The notes below the pieces were generated by a model, which saw only the letters and a program-made list of their open reading frames with translations, was not told the DNA's origin and did no database searches. A DNA stretch of 64,000 nt, from positions 27,782-91,781 of the forward strand of contig JBKQWE010000013.1 in assembly GCA_052139675.1 (NCBI GenBank). Direction: 5' to 3'. Positions within the stretch are counted from its first letter, which is position 1. Each line of letters begins with the position of its first letter. Position numbers and translations under genes: made by a program. Positions 1 through 8,535 of this stretch are shown one piece after another. The DNA comes from JBEKCB01 sp052139675. GTDB taxonomy: Bacteria; Planctomycetota; Brocadiia; CAIUPP01.

Positions 1-732
1 TCCGAGCAGCCTCGGTTGCGCGAGCGAACCGCCCGGCAGCCCGCCACACGAATGGCGGGCAAGCCCGCCGCCGCGCGCGCCGGTGTATTTGATTTTTTCC
101 AGCAGGGCGTGGAGCGATGGGTACTCTTCGTGCAGGGTTGCGTCGCGGACGGTCACCCGGCCGAAAGAGGCGCGCAGCATCTCGGCGATGCGCTCCTTCT
201 CCAGAAATGTCCTCGAGCGGACCAGGTTGCCTTCCGCGCGGCCGAGCGCCAGGCGCAGGCAATGGTCCAGCTCGCGGAACGTCTCCGGGCCGAAGATGGA
301 GAAGGCGAGCAGGCCGCCGTCGTTGAGGGCGTTGCCGCACTGCTTCAGCGCAGCCTCCAGGTCCTCGAACCACTGCAGGGTCGCGTTCGAGGTAACCAGG
401 TCGAACCGCTCGTCCAACACCAGCGTCTCGGCGTCGGCGACGAGGAACTCGATCGCTTCGTCCCGCAGTTTCTCCCGCGCGACCTCGACCATGCGCGCGG
501 AGATGTCGCAGGCTTTCAGGCGTGCCGTCCGGTACCGCTCCCGGAGCAGGCGCGTGTAGTAGCCCGTGCCGCAGCCGATCTCGAAGATGCTCGTCCCGCT
601 CCGCCACGCGGAGCGGGGCAATTCCGCGAGCAGCGCATCGGCGACCCTGAACTGGACGTTCGCGTACCGGTCGTAGAGCGGCGCGGAGCGCGAGAAGTCG
701 CGGACCATCTTCGCCTTATCCAAGGAGGGCAT
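1..732 (-). CDS. bioC: Malonyl-ACP O-methyltransferase BioC (3' end outside window)
   Basis: SAM-dependent methyltransferase that methylates malonyl-ACP so that fatty-acid synthesis can build the pimeloyl chain of biotin in the cytoplasm. I translated the minus strand by hand. It reads MPSLDKAKMVRDFSRSAPLY at the N-terminus, the SAM motif I FEIGCGTGYY at about residues 50-59, then FLVADAETL and SNATLQWFEDL, all typical of BioC. The reading frame is open through 244 codons to the window edge, so the C-terminus is missing. The ATG at 732 overlaps the end of bioH by 17 bases; a second ATG at 708 is an alternative start. It is the last visible gene of the bioB-F-H-C operon. Confidence 0.88.
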   Translation of the reverse strand, partial: MPSLDKAKMVRDFSRSAPLYDRYANVQFRVADALLAELPRSAWRSGTSIFEIGCGTGYYTRLLRERYRTARLKACDISARMVEVAREKLRDEAIEFLVADAETLVLDERFDLVTSNATLQWFEDLEAALKQCGNALNDGGLLAFSIFGPETFRELDHCLRLALGRAEGNLVRSRTFLEKERIAEMLRASFGRVTVRDATLHEEYPSLHALLEKIKYTGARGGGLARHSCGGLPGGSLAQPRLLG

Positions 733-1411
733 GGAACACCTTCTTGAACTCCGGGTTCAGGAACGCCGCGTGGCCCGCGTTCTCCATGCAGACCAGCCGC
801 GCGCCCGGCAGCCGCTCCTTCATCGCCAGCATCTCCCCGATCGGCGCGATGCGGTCCTCGCGCCCGTGGATGAACCGGACCTTCGCATCGGCCGGCGACG
901 TCGAGGCGAGATAGTCGAGCCCGGCCAGCAGCGGCTCCAATTCCATCTGGTCCAGGTAGCCCCCGAGCAACTCCCGCTCGAACCAGCCGCGCGCCTGGCG
1001 CTCGCCGGAGGAAAAGCACGCCTCGTAGAACCGGCGCAGATACGCGGCTTTATTCCGCGCCAACCGTCCCTTGATCGCCTCGATCGCCTCCGGCTCATAA
1101 CGTTCCCGCATGCCGACGGCAAAGAGCGCCCCCTCGATCACCCGCTCCGGATGCGCGCGCGCGAATTCCAGCGCCAGGTATCCGCCCAGCGACCAGCCCA
1201 GCACGGCGACCCGGTCGAGCCGATGTCTCCGCAGTGCGGAGAGAAGGCCCTCCTGGAAATCGCGCGGCGAAAAGGACACCGCCGCGAGGTAATTGAACTC
1301 CAGGTCCAGCGGCCTGAAGATCCGGTGATCGGTCGCCCAGCCGGGGACGAGGAGGAGCGTCTCCGCAAAACCGCGCGGGAAAAACTCAAATTGCGACGCC
1401 GGACATGTCAT
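716..1411 (-). CDS. bioH: Alpha/beta hydrolase, probable pimeloyl-ACP methyl ester esterase BioH
   Basis: Predicted carboxylesterase that removes the methyl group added by BioC and releases pimeloyl-ACP for BioF. The protein is about 231 residues with an oxyanion region LLVPGWATD near the N-terminus, the nucleophile elbow GWSLGG, the acid in FIHGREDRI and the histidine in ENAGHAAFLN, which is the complete Ser-Asp-His set. The start MTCPASQF at 1411 overlaps bioF by 26 bases; an upstream ATG at 1432 would add seven residues. The fold alone does not separate BioH from BioG or BioV-type esterases. The call rests on its place between bioF and bioC. Confidence 0.78.
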   Translation of the reverse strand: MTCPASQFEFFPRGFAETLLLVPGWATDHRIFRPLDLEFNYLAAVSFSPRDFQEGLLSALRRHRLDRVAVLGWSLGGYLALEFARAHPERVIEGALFAVGMRERYEPEAIEAIKGRLARNKAAYLRRFYEACFSSGERQARGWFERELLGGYLDQMELEPLLAGLDYLASTSPADAKVRFIHGREDRIAPIGEMLAMKERLPGARLVCMENAGHAAFLNPEFKKVFHALLG

Positions 1412-2537
1412 CGGCAAGCTTCCGCAGGGCATCCCATGGGTGCAGGGCCGTCAGCGAGAACCGAAGGCGCGCCTGGCCCGGCGGCACGGTCGGCGGACGC
1501 ACCGCCACGACCCAGTAGCCTTTCTCCTGCAGCGCCTTCGCGAACGCGAGCGCCCGGCGGTTCTCGCCGAGAACCACCGGCACGATCTGAGAAGCGCCGG
1601 CGGCTGCGAATCCCCGCTCCCGGAGCAGTTCGCGGAACTTGGTGGAACGGTCCAGGACCGTTTCGCGCCGCCAGGGCTCCTCGGCCACAAGGTCGAGGCT
1701 GACGCGGTTGCACGCGATGACCGCCGGCGGCAATGCCGTGGAGTAGATGAAGCTCCGGCAGGTGTTGACCAGGTAGTCCACGATCGGCCGCGACGCAGCG
1801 AGGTACGCGCCGAAGCTCCCGAGGGCCTTGCTGAAAGTCCCCAGGACCAGCTCGATCCGCCCGGCCAGCCCGTCCGCCTCGACCACGCCCGAGCCGGTCG
1901 CGCCGAAGACGCCGGTCGCGTGCGCCTCGTCCACGAGCATCCGGCAGCCGTGGCGCTCCTTCAGCTCGACGAGTTCGCGCAGCGGCGCGCGGTCACCGTC
2001 CATGCTGAAGATCGTCTCCGTCGCGATCAGCGCGTTCTTGAACCTGGCGCGCTCCTTCTTCAGGAGCGATTCGAGATGCGCCGGATCGTTGTGCCGGAAC
2101 CGGAAGAGCCGCGCGCCGGAGAGGCGGATGCCGTCCAGGATGCTGGCATGGCTGGCGCGGTCGGCGAAGGCGGCGTCTCCGCGGCCCAGCAGCGCGCTGA
2201 AGATGCCGACGTTGGCCTGGTAGCCGGAGTTGAAGACCAGCGCGCTTTCCGTGGATTTGAATTGAGCGACGCGCTCTTCGAGGCGGTGGAAGATGTCGAG
2301 GTCGCCGCCCATCAGGCGCGAGGCGCACGCGCCGGCGCCGAACTCGTCGAGGGCTTCCTTCGCCGCCTGCGCCATTCGCGGATGGCCCGTCAGGCCCAGG
2401 TAGTCGTTCGAGGAGAGATCGAGGTATTCGCGCGCGCCGATGCGGACGCGGCCCTCGCGGCGCGCGGAGATCGGCCGCAGCTCGCGCAGCAGGCCCTCGG
2501 TGCGCCGCGCGCTCAGGAATTCCTCTATCGCCGCCAT
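1386..2537 (-). CDS. bioF: 8-amino-7-oxononanoate synthase BioF
   Basis: PLP enzyme condensing pimeloyl-ACP with L-alanine to 8-amino-7-oxononanoate, the first committed step of biotin ring assembly. The protein has 383 residues, the usual length. Visible motifs are LSSNDYLGLTGHPRM near the N-terminus, FNSGYQANVG, the PLP-contacting DEAHATGVFG and the Schiff-base lysine in TFSKALGSFG. The start at MAAIEEF (2537) was chosen because it gives the family N-terminus and overlaps the bioB stop by 13 bases. Reading further upstream would only run into bioB in another frame. Confidence 0.93.
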   Translation of the reverse strand: MAAIEEFLSARRTEGLLRELRPISARREGRVRIGAREYLDLSSNDYLGLTGHPRMAQAAKEALDEFGAGACASRLMGGDLDIFHRLEERVAQFKSTESALVFNSGYQANVGIFSALLGRGDAAFADRASHASILDGIRLSGARLFRFRHNDPAHLESLLKKERARFKNALIATETIFSMDGDRAPLRELVELKERHGCRMLVDEAHATGVFGATGSGVVEADGLAGRIELVLGTFSKALGSFGAYLAASRPIVDYLVNTCRSFIYSTALPPAVIACNRVSLDLVAEEPWRRETVLDRSTKFRELLRERGFAAAGASQIVPVVLGENRRALAFAKALQEKGYWVVAVRPPTVPPGQARLRFSLTALHPWDALRKLADDMSGVAI

Positions 2538-3442
2538 GCCTTCTTCACTTCCTCGAGCAGCCCGCGGTCCTCCTGCGCCTCCCGGCCGCGCAAGGTCAGG
2601 TAGCCGCCGATCAGCATCCCGTTGGCGCCGGCCATGAACGCCATCGCCTGGAAATCCTTCAGCACGGACTCGCGGCCGGCGGCGATCTTGATGATCCGGT
2701 CGCGCAGGATGCACCGGAACAGCGCGATGGTGCGGATCGCGTCCACGCAGGAGACCGGCGCGAGGCTCTCGAACGGCGTGCCGGGGATGCGCACGAGCAG
2801 GTTGATCGGCACCGAGGTCACACCGAGTTCCTTCAGCAGGAGCGCCATCTCGATGCGGTCGGACCAGCTCTCGCCCAGGCCGATGATGCCGCCGCTGCAG
2901 ACTTCGAGCCCGGCGCGCTGCGCGGCGCGGATCGTCTCGATCCGCTCCTCGAAGCGGTGCGTGGTGACCACACGCGAGTAGAAGGCGGGCGACGTCTCGA
3001 TGTTGTGGTGGTAACGCGAGAGGCCCGCCTGCTTCAGGAGCGCGAGGCTTTCCTCGCTGAGCCGGCCGAGCGAGGCGCACATGGCGATGCCCACGGTCGA
3101 GGTGATCTCCGACACGGCCTCCGCGATGCGGGCGATCTCATCGCCGGTGAGCCGGTTGCCGCTGGTCACGATGTCGAACCGCGCGGCGCCGATCTCTTTG
3201 GCCTGGCGCGCCGCGTGCAGCATCTCGGCGCGGCTCTTGAGCGGGTACTCGGCCGCGCCGGTGGCGTGGCGGGCCGACTGCGCGCAGAACTTGCAGTCCT
3301 CGCCGCACCGGCCCGACTTGGCGTTCATAATGTTGCAGAGCTCAATGCCGTCGCCGGCCTCGTTGTGCCGCACCGCGTCGGCCCGGCTCAGCAACTCGGC
3401 CAGCGGCAGAGCCAGCAGCGCCTCGATTTCACCTCGGTCCAT
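2525..3442 (-). CDS. bioB: Biotin synthase BioB (radical SAM)
   Basis: Radical-SAM enzyme inserting sulfur into dethiobiotin. The [4Fe-4S] cysteines lie in CGEDCKFC, directly followed by the family sequence AQSARHATG. GLGESWSDRIEMALLLKEL and the C-terminal NGMLIGGYLT are also typical. I place the start at MDRGEIEALLALPL (3442), preceded by GAGGGCGGG. An ATG at 3484 would add 14 residues that look like untranslated leader and has no visible ribosome site. It is the first gene of the operon. bioA and bioD are not visible and may lie beyond the left edge. Confidence 0.95.
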   Translation of the reverse strand: MDRGEIEALLALPLAELLSRADAVRHNEAGDGIELCNIMNAKSGRCGEDCKFCAQSARHATGAAEYPLKSRAEMLHAARQAKEIGAARFDIVTSGNRLTGDEIARIAEAVSEITSTVGIAMCASLGRLSEESLALLKQAGLSRYHHNIETSPAFYSRVVTTHRFEERIETIRAAQRAGLEVCSGGIIGLGESWSDRIEMALLLKELGVTSVPINLLVRIPGTPFESLAPVSCVDAIRTIALFRCILRDRIIKIAAGRESVLKDFQAMAFMAGANGMLIGGYLTLRGREAQEDRGLLEEVKKAWRR

Positions 3443-3827
3443 CCCGCCCTCGCTCGCAAAGGAACGCCCGGAAAGCCTTCCCATGTTACGGCCTTACCGC
3501 GCCGCGCGCAAGCGGGTTGCGGACGCACGATGTAGCGGCACGCGACCCGGAACATTGAAGCCAAAATCTGGCACGGGATTCGCAACGTCAGCAAGTTGGA
3601 TCAAGTTAGGCGCACCCGGGTTAATGGAAAGCGAGTTCCTTATACGCATCGAGGCAGAGAACGCTATACGCAAGTCATTATCATCATGCATCTTGGGACT
3701 GTGATCTATATACTCTCGGCCATCGTGGCCGGAAGTATGCAGAAGCAAGGCGGACGTTCCGAACTATGACACGTGCGAATCAGATGCGCCAGATTGCGAC
3801 GGACAACTCAAGAGTAAAGGGAATGCC
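3443..3827. other. Intergenic region between divergent bioB and pseudopilin genes
   Basis: This 385-base stretch must hold the promoters of the minus-strand biotin operon and of the plus-strand pseudopilin gene. A TATATA near 3705-3711 could be a -10 element for the plus strand, but no convincing -35 lies at the right distance. I see no clear BirA-type operator, RNA gene or repeat. Short open frames here lack any recognisable protein character. Confidence 0.4.
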
Positions 3828-5018
3828 ATGAACACGCAAGATCGCAGGAAGCGCTACGCGAGAGCCTTCTCGCTGGTTGAGCTTCTGGTCGTACTCGGTG
3901 TGATCGCCGCGGTGTCGGCGATCTCGGCGGGAGTCATTATCCGAGCCCGGCAGGTGTCGCGCGGGATGACGTGCTCGAACAACCTGCGTCAGATCGCAAC
4001 CGGGTTGCTGACGTACTACACGGAGTACGAGCAAACGCCGTCGTTCGCCGAGGCCACGCTGCCGACGCTGCTGGCCGACGTGATCTCCGAGCCGCAGGTG
4101 TTCGTCTGTCCGTCCGCTCCTTATCCGACCACCGACAGCTACTCGGCGTACTATGTGCCGCGCGAGCCGACGACGGCGACCGGTTTTCTCCTCGGTTGTC
4201 CGAACCATACCGTGGAGAATTCGACGTTCGGCGCCTTCGGCGCGGGATTGACCCTGAAGGGAAAGACCGAGCCGGTGCTCTGGAACAGTCAACCCGTCGC
4301 GGCCGGAAGCCAGGTCACCGGCGGCACGCTGACCTTCGCCGACGGGACCACCGTCTCCATCAACTCCGGCGTGAACGTGATCGTGCTGGTCTCATTCGAC
4401 GAAGGACAGGGCCGGATCTACAGCGCGGTGAAACTTCCGATCGGCTCGTTGGGCACCATCGAGGTGAAGGCGGCGCATGGGACGCACTTCGACGTGGCCA
4501 CGCCGGCCTGCACCGCCGGTGTGCGCGGCACGCAGTTCACCGTCACCACCTCGAAGCCTTCCGGCGAATACCAGACGGAGGTCGCGGTGACGGAAGGCAC
4601 GGTCTGGGTGGACACGGTCTGGCCGGGGCCGAGCACCATGGTGCTCCCGGCAGGCAGCTCGCACACTTTCCTTATGACACAGCCCGCCACGCAACCGAAC
4701 CCTGGCCCGATCGTCGTCACAGGGCCGACCATCGGCTACGGCTACGTCACCTGGACGCTGTCGAACGTCAGCCAGCAGGCGTTCACGCTCAACCGGATTT
4801 CAATGACCGGGCCCGGCAACAACACGTGGAACATGATCACGCTGAACGGCAGCTTGATCTACGCCAGCGCCAGTCCGCTGCCGGTCAATACGACCATTTC
4901 TTCCGGCTGGCTGGGAACTCCATCGCAGCTCACCATCGGTGCAGGGCAGGAGGAGGCGCTGACGGTGCAGGTGGCGCCGCTGACGGAAGGCTCGAGCTAC
5001 TCGCTGAGCGTGCAGTAA
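3828..5018 (+). CDS. Pseudopilin-like protein with a FecR-like domain
   Basis: The 396-residue protein starts with a type IV prepilin leader: a short basic stretch, then AFSLVELLVVLGVIAAVSAI from residue 13, with Glu at mature position 5. The residue before the cleavage point is Ala instead of the usual Gly. NNLRQIATGLLTYYTEYEQ after the hydrophobic helix is typical of planctomycete and Lentisphaera pseudopilins. Around residues 185-275 lies a FecR-like module with the hallmark GVRGTQFTV followed by VAVTEGTVWV. The C-terminus is a predicted beta-rich surface domain. It is convergent with the HD-GYP gene and appears monocistronic. Function is unknown; a surface or secretion-system subunit is likely. 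Confidence 0.8.
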   Translation: MNTQDRRKRYARAFSLVELLVVLGVIAAVSAISAGVIIRARQVSRGMTCSNNLRQIATGLLTYYTEYEQTPSFAEATLPTLLADVISEPQVFVCPSAPYPTTDSYSAYYVPREPTTATGFLLGCPNHTVENSTFGAFGAGLTLKGKTEPVLWNSQPVAAGSQVTGGTLTFADGTTVSINSGVNVIVLVSFDEGQGRIYSAVKLPIGSLGTIEVKAAHGTHFDVATPACTAGVRGTQFTVTTSKPSGEYQTEVAVTEGTVWVDTVWPGPSTMVLPAGSSHTFLMTQPATQPNPGPIVVTGPTIGYGYVTWTLSNVSQQAFTLNRISMTGPGNNTWNMITLNGSLIYASASPLPVNTTISSGWLGTPSQLTIGAGQEEALTVQVAPLTEGSSYSLSVQ

Positions 5019-5021
5019 GCA

Positions 5022-5103
5022 CGGACGATGGACGCCGGACGTAAGACCACGGGCGATGGGCGACTGAAGAGGGTCGCCTATCGCCCGTGGTCTATCGTCC
5101 GTA
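5022..5103. terminator. Long hairpin between convergent genes, probable bidirectional terminator
   Basis: Positions 5044-5064 pair with 5073-5093 in a 21-base stem with a single G-T position around an eight-base loop. An outer pair (about 5023-5034 with 5092-5103) extends it. It lies between the stop of the pseudopilin gene and the stop of the HD-GYP gene, and its right arm overlaps the latter stop codon. There is no strong T tract, so it may act by structure alone. Confidence 0.6.
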
Positions 5104-7479
5104 GTTCGCCAGCGCCTGAAGGATGGCCTGCGGTGGGACAGGGATCGAGGCGCGTTTGCTGAGCGCCTTGATGAAGTATTCCGCCAACTGGGGGTCGAAC
5201 TGCGTGCCGCTGCAGCGCGCGATCTCCTCCAACCCCTCTTCCAGGCTCTTCGCTTTGTGATAGTAGCGCTTCGAGGTCATCGCGTCGAAGGAGTCCGCCA
5301 CGCAGATGATGCGCGCGTGCAGCGGAATGGCGTGGCCGGCGAGCTGATCCGGGTAGCCCTTGCCATCGAACCGCTCGTGATGGTGGCGGATGCCCGGCCG
5401 CAGCGGCCGGAGTTCTTCGAGCGGCGCCAGGATGGCCTCGCCGCGCGCCGGGTGAGTGCGGACCACGTCGAGTTCCTCCAGCGTGAGCCGGCCCGGCTTG
5501 TGCAGGATCTTGTCCGGGATCGCGATTTTCCCGATGTCGTGCAGCACGGCGGCCATCTTGACGCTCTCCACGTCCTGCGGGGGCAGGTTCATCGCGCGGG
5601 CGAGCTGCTCGCTGTAGTTGAGCACGCGCTCGGAATGGCCGCGCGTGTAGGGGTCCTTCGCGTCCACCGCGTTGGCCAGCGCGAGCGTGGCGCTCATGAA
5701 GATGCCGCGCATCCCTTCGTAGAGCGAGGCGTTCTCCAGCCCGACCATCGTCTGCTGCGCCATGATGGCGACCAGCCGCAGGTCGGCCGGCGTGAAGCGC
5801 TCGCCTGACGAAGCCTCAGTCGCGTGCTTGCCGTAGAGGTGCACCGCACCCAGGACCTTGCCGTCGAATGAGAGCGGCATCGCCAGCAGCGTATTCGGGA
5901 CGGGTGCGGCGCCGAAGGCCAGGTCGCGCGCGGGATCGCTGCTGGCGAAAGCGCCTCCGCCCTGGAACAGGCGCTGGTTGACCCGGTCGGCGAACCCGGT
6001 CGTCGGGAGCGGTCCGTCGCCGGCGAGCGCCGCGATGCGCGTCAGGCCCGGTCCCGGCTCCCGAGAAATGAACAGCGCCCCTTGCCGTGCGCCGACGGCC
6101 TGCGCGATCGTCTGCAGCAGCACCTGCGGCGTCTGGCCCGGCAGCACGAAGGACTGGCTAACGTCCGGCCGCTTGCCGGTGACGATCGAGGGCAGGCCCG
6201 AGGACGAGATGAGCGTTTCACTGAGCTGGCGGAGGATCTCCATCGCGCGCGCGTCCTGCACCAGCTCATGGCCGGCGCGGCGCAGCGAGCGGACCATGCC
6301 GACGGCCAGCGAACCGACAACCGCCGCCGTCAGCGGCGCCGGCTCGAGCACGAGACCGTGCCGCACGACCGCGAAAAAGAAAAACGCCCAGATGAACGCC
6401 AGCAGGCAGAGGTGCGCGCCGAGTCCGAGCAGCGCGTGGCGCGGGTAGAACAGGAACGCGCCGCTCAGGGCGAGCATCAGCACCAGCAGGCAGGTCCATG
6501 CCTTCGGCGCGGGGACCAGGCCGCGGCCGTCCAGGATCTGCTGCGTGACCTCGGACAGAAGGACCACGCCGAACTTCCGGCCGCGGGCCGTCTCCCACGT
6601 ATCCGCGTAGCCGCCGCCCACGATGACCTGCCCGATGAGCACGATCTTGCCGCGGACCTGCTCGGGCTTGAAAAGCCCGTTCTCGATGTTTCGGAACGAA
6701 ATGTAGTTCTCCTCGAAGTAATCGGCTGTATCCGGCAGGTCCACCAGGAACGCGCCCGAGCCGTCCGGCTGAGTCTCCAGCGGCAGCCGGACGTCGCCGA
6801 TCCGCAGCACGTTCTGCTCGGCGCGGACCTCTTCCGGCTGGACGCCGAAATGGCGCGCCGCCAGCGCCACGGGCATGAAGAGGAAACGTTCGGCCAGCGT
6901 GTGCCGCTCCCACGGCACGCGGCGCACTTGTCCGTCCGAGTCCGCGATGACGTTGACGTGGGCTTCGCGAATTGCGTCCTGGACCAGGCGGCTGTTGCTG
7001 CGGGTGACCTTGACGCGCGGTTTATCCTCCGCGAAACAAAGCCCGACGAATACGTTGCCCGCCTGTTGCGCCGCCTGCCTCAGCGCGTCGTCGGCGGCGG
7101 GATCGTCCGCTTCGGGGAACCACATGTCCAGCGCTATGGATTCCGCTCCGGCCGCGCTCAGTTCCCGGATCGCCTTCGCGTAGCGCGTCCGCGGCCAGGG
7201 AAGCTGGCCGAACCGGCTCAGCGACGCGTCATCAATGCCCACCACCACGACGTTCGGACAGGGCGGAACCGTCCGCGCCCTGGTTCCCAGGTTCATCACG
7301 TCCAGTTGCAGCCAGCCGAAGGCGTTCAGCCACCACACCGCCAGCACCAGCGCGGCGATCGCCAGGCCGGCCGCCAGTCTCCGAACCAGGTCGTCCATCC
7401 GCCAGAACTGTCTCAGGAACCTCGCGCCGCGGAGAACGGCCAGGCCGCGGAGCAAGGATTTGAAAGCGTTGATGATCAT
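5092..7479 (-). CDS. CHASE2-GAF-HD-GYP cyclic-di-GMP phosphodiesterase
   Basis: Membrane sensor of 795 residues expected to hydrolyse cyclic di-GMP. A first membrane helix near residues 31-52 is followed by an extracytoplasmic CHASE2 domain (VVVVGIDDASLSRFGQLPWP, then LDMWFPEADDP). Two or three helices follow near 325-400, then a GAF domain at about 430-590. The C-terminal HD-GYP domain contains RGHSERV, HDIGK at 647-651 and HHERFDGKGYP, so the metal-binding set and the GYP signature are intact. The ligand sensed by CHASE2 is unknown. The gene stands alone, and its stop lies inside the hairpin shared with the pseudopilin gene. Confidence 0.92.
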   Translation of the reverse strand: MIINAFKSLLRGLAVLRGARFLRQFWRMDDLVRRLAAGLAIAALVLAVWWLNAFGWLQLDVMNLGTRARTVPPCPNVVVVGIDDASLSRFGQLPWPRTRYAKAIRELSAAGAESIALDMWFPEADDPAADDALRQAAQQAGNVFVGLCFAEDKPRVKVTRSNSRLVQDAIREAHVNVIADSDGQVRRVPWERHTLAERFLFMPVALAARHFGVQPEEVRAEQNVLRIGDVRLPLETQPDGSGAFLVDLPDTADYFEENYISFRNIENGLFKPEQVRGKIVLIGQVIVGGGYADTWETARGRKFGVVLLSEVTQQILDGRGLVPAPKAWTCLLVLMLALSGAFLFYPRHALLGLGAHLCLLAFIWAFFFFAVVRHGLVLEPAPLTAAVVGSLAVGMVRSLRRAGHELVQDARAMEILRQLSETLISSSGLPSIVTGKRPDVSQSFVLPGQTPQVLLQTIAQAVGARQGALFISREPGPGLTRIAALAGDGPLPTTGFADRVNQRLFQGGGAFASSDPARDLAFGAAPVPNTLLAMPLSFDGKVLGAVHLYGKHATEASSGERFTPADLRLVAIMAQQTMVGLENASLYEGMRGIFMSATLALANAVDAKDPYTRGHSERVLNYSEQLARAMNLPPQDVESVKMAAVLHDIGKIAIPDKILHKPGRLTLEELDVVRTHPARGEAILAPLEELRPLRPGIRHHHERFDGKGYPDQLAGHAIPLHARIICVADSFDAMTSKRYYHKAKSLEEGLEEIARCSGTQFDPQLAEYFIKALSKRASIPVPPQAILQALANYGR

Positions 7480-7690
7480 CGCCGTTCTTCGCCTGAAATA
7501 TCCCGGGACATCGGTTACGCAATCTCAGCAGCCGGCTCCAGGGAGACCGTGGCGGAGCCATGCGACAACGGGAGCGCGACCGGTCCGCCGAGGACCGGAG
7601 CGGGCGCAATTAATAGAATCCGGGCGCTCCACGGTTTCCGCTGCTATTATTATCGTAGATTTTCGCGGTTTCCTGAGCGCGAAACGCGGG

Positions 7691-8371
7691 TCAGGCGGGG
7701 TTCGCCGGCTGGCGGAGGATTGCGCGCACCTCGTCGTCGGTGAGGTCGTGGAAGTCCTCGTAGAACGACGCGACCGCGAAGGGCGGGTGCGCCTGCTCGA
7801 TGAGGCAGTAAAGATCGTCGAAATACGGCTCCACCGCGCGCAGCGAATCGTGCGGCGAGACGGGCACGCAGAGCGTCATCCGGCTCGGCGCGCACGCCTT
7901 GACCATCCGAGCGGCGGCGATCATGGTGAAGCCCGTGGCGAGCCCGTCATCCACCAGGCAGACCTGCTTCCCGCGCACCTCCGGCGGGCGGTCGCGGCCG
8001 GTGTACTCCCGGGCGCGGCGCCGCACTTCGGCGAGCACTTCCTGTACAATCGACTCGATGCGCTCCGGCGAAAGATCAAGTTCCCGGACGAGCGGCTCGT
8101 TGAGGACGACCTGGCCGTCGAGCGCCACGGCGCCGAAGCCGGCTTCGGGAGAGTGCGGCATCGGGAGTTTCCGGACGAACATCAGTTCGAGCGGCGCGCC
8201 GAGCGCCTCCGCCAGCGGCGCGGCCACCGCCACGCCGCCTCGCGGCACCGCCAGCACCACCGTATCCGCGCCGGGTAGAAGCCGAATCGCCCGCGACAGC
8301 GCGCGCCCGGCGTCGGCCCGATCCCGAAACGCGGCGAACGGCCGCGTCACTTTCCGCAAGACGGTCCGCAT
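7691..8371 (-). CDS. Phosphoribosyltransferase-family protein
   Basis: Type I phosphoribosyltransferase fold of 226 residues. The PRPP-binding loop is LVDDGLATGFTM, and VLAVPRGGVAVAAPLAEAL and LELMFVRKLPMP match the subgroup often annotated as predicted phosphoribosyltransferase. The substrate base is not known for this subgroup. The neighbours (encapsulin, HD-GYP) do not indicate a pathway, and spacing on both sides suggests a single-gene unit. The C-terminal region around FYEDFHDLTDDEV is also typical of the subgroup. Confidence 0.85.
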   Translation of the reverse strand: MRTVLRKVTRPFAAFRDRADAGRALSRAIRLLPGADTVVLAVPRGGVAVAAPLAEALGAPLELMFVRKLPMPHSPEAGFGAVALDGQVVLNEPLVRELDLSPERIESIVQEVLAEVRRRAREYTGRDRPPEVRGKQVCLVDDGLATGFTMIAAARMVKACAPSRMTLCVPVSPHDSLRAVEPYFDDLYCLIEQAHPPFAVASFYEDFHDLTDDEVRAILRQPANPA

Positions 8372-8414
8372 CGGATGGGTTCACCAGGAAAACGCGAGGA
8401 GGCGAAAATGTTTT

Positions 8415-8487
8415 GCCGCAAAGAGGCGCAAAAGGAACGGCTTAAGGAATGATCAAGCTGCCGTTATTTCCTGCGCCTCTTTGCGGC
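8415..8487. repeat. Palindromic repeat family 1, copy 1
   Basis: Inverted arms GCCGCAAAGAGGCGCA (8415-8430) and its exact complement (8472-8487) flank an asymmetric loop of about 41 bases containing CGGCTTAAGG. Related copies are at 33348-33436 (opposite orientation, judged by the loop) and 35533-35610. It lies between the encapsulin gene and the phosphoribosyltransferase gene. It carries no gene and could be a small non-autonomous mobile element or act as a transcript end. Confidence 0.75.
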
Positions 8488-8535
8488 TATCCGGGCCTTC
8501 AGGTTTTCTTCGTTCCTCTTCGCGGCGCGCCCCGA

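Noticed and set aside
3494..3748. 84-codon minus-strand frame upstream of bioB
   Set aside because: No ribosome site, no recognisable domain, and it would lie in the bioB leader; it may be chance.
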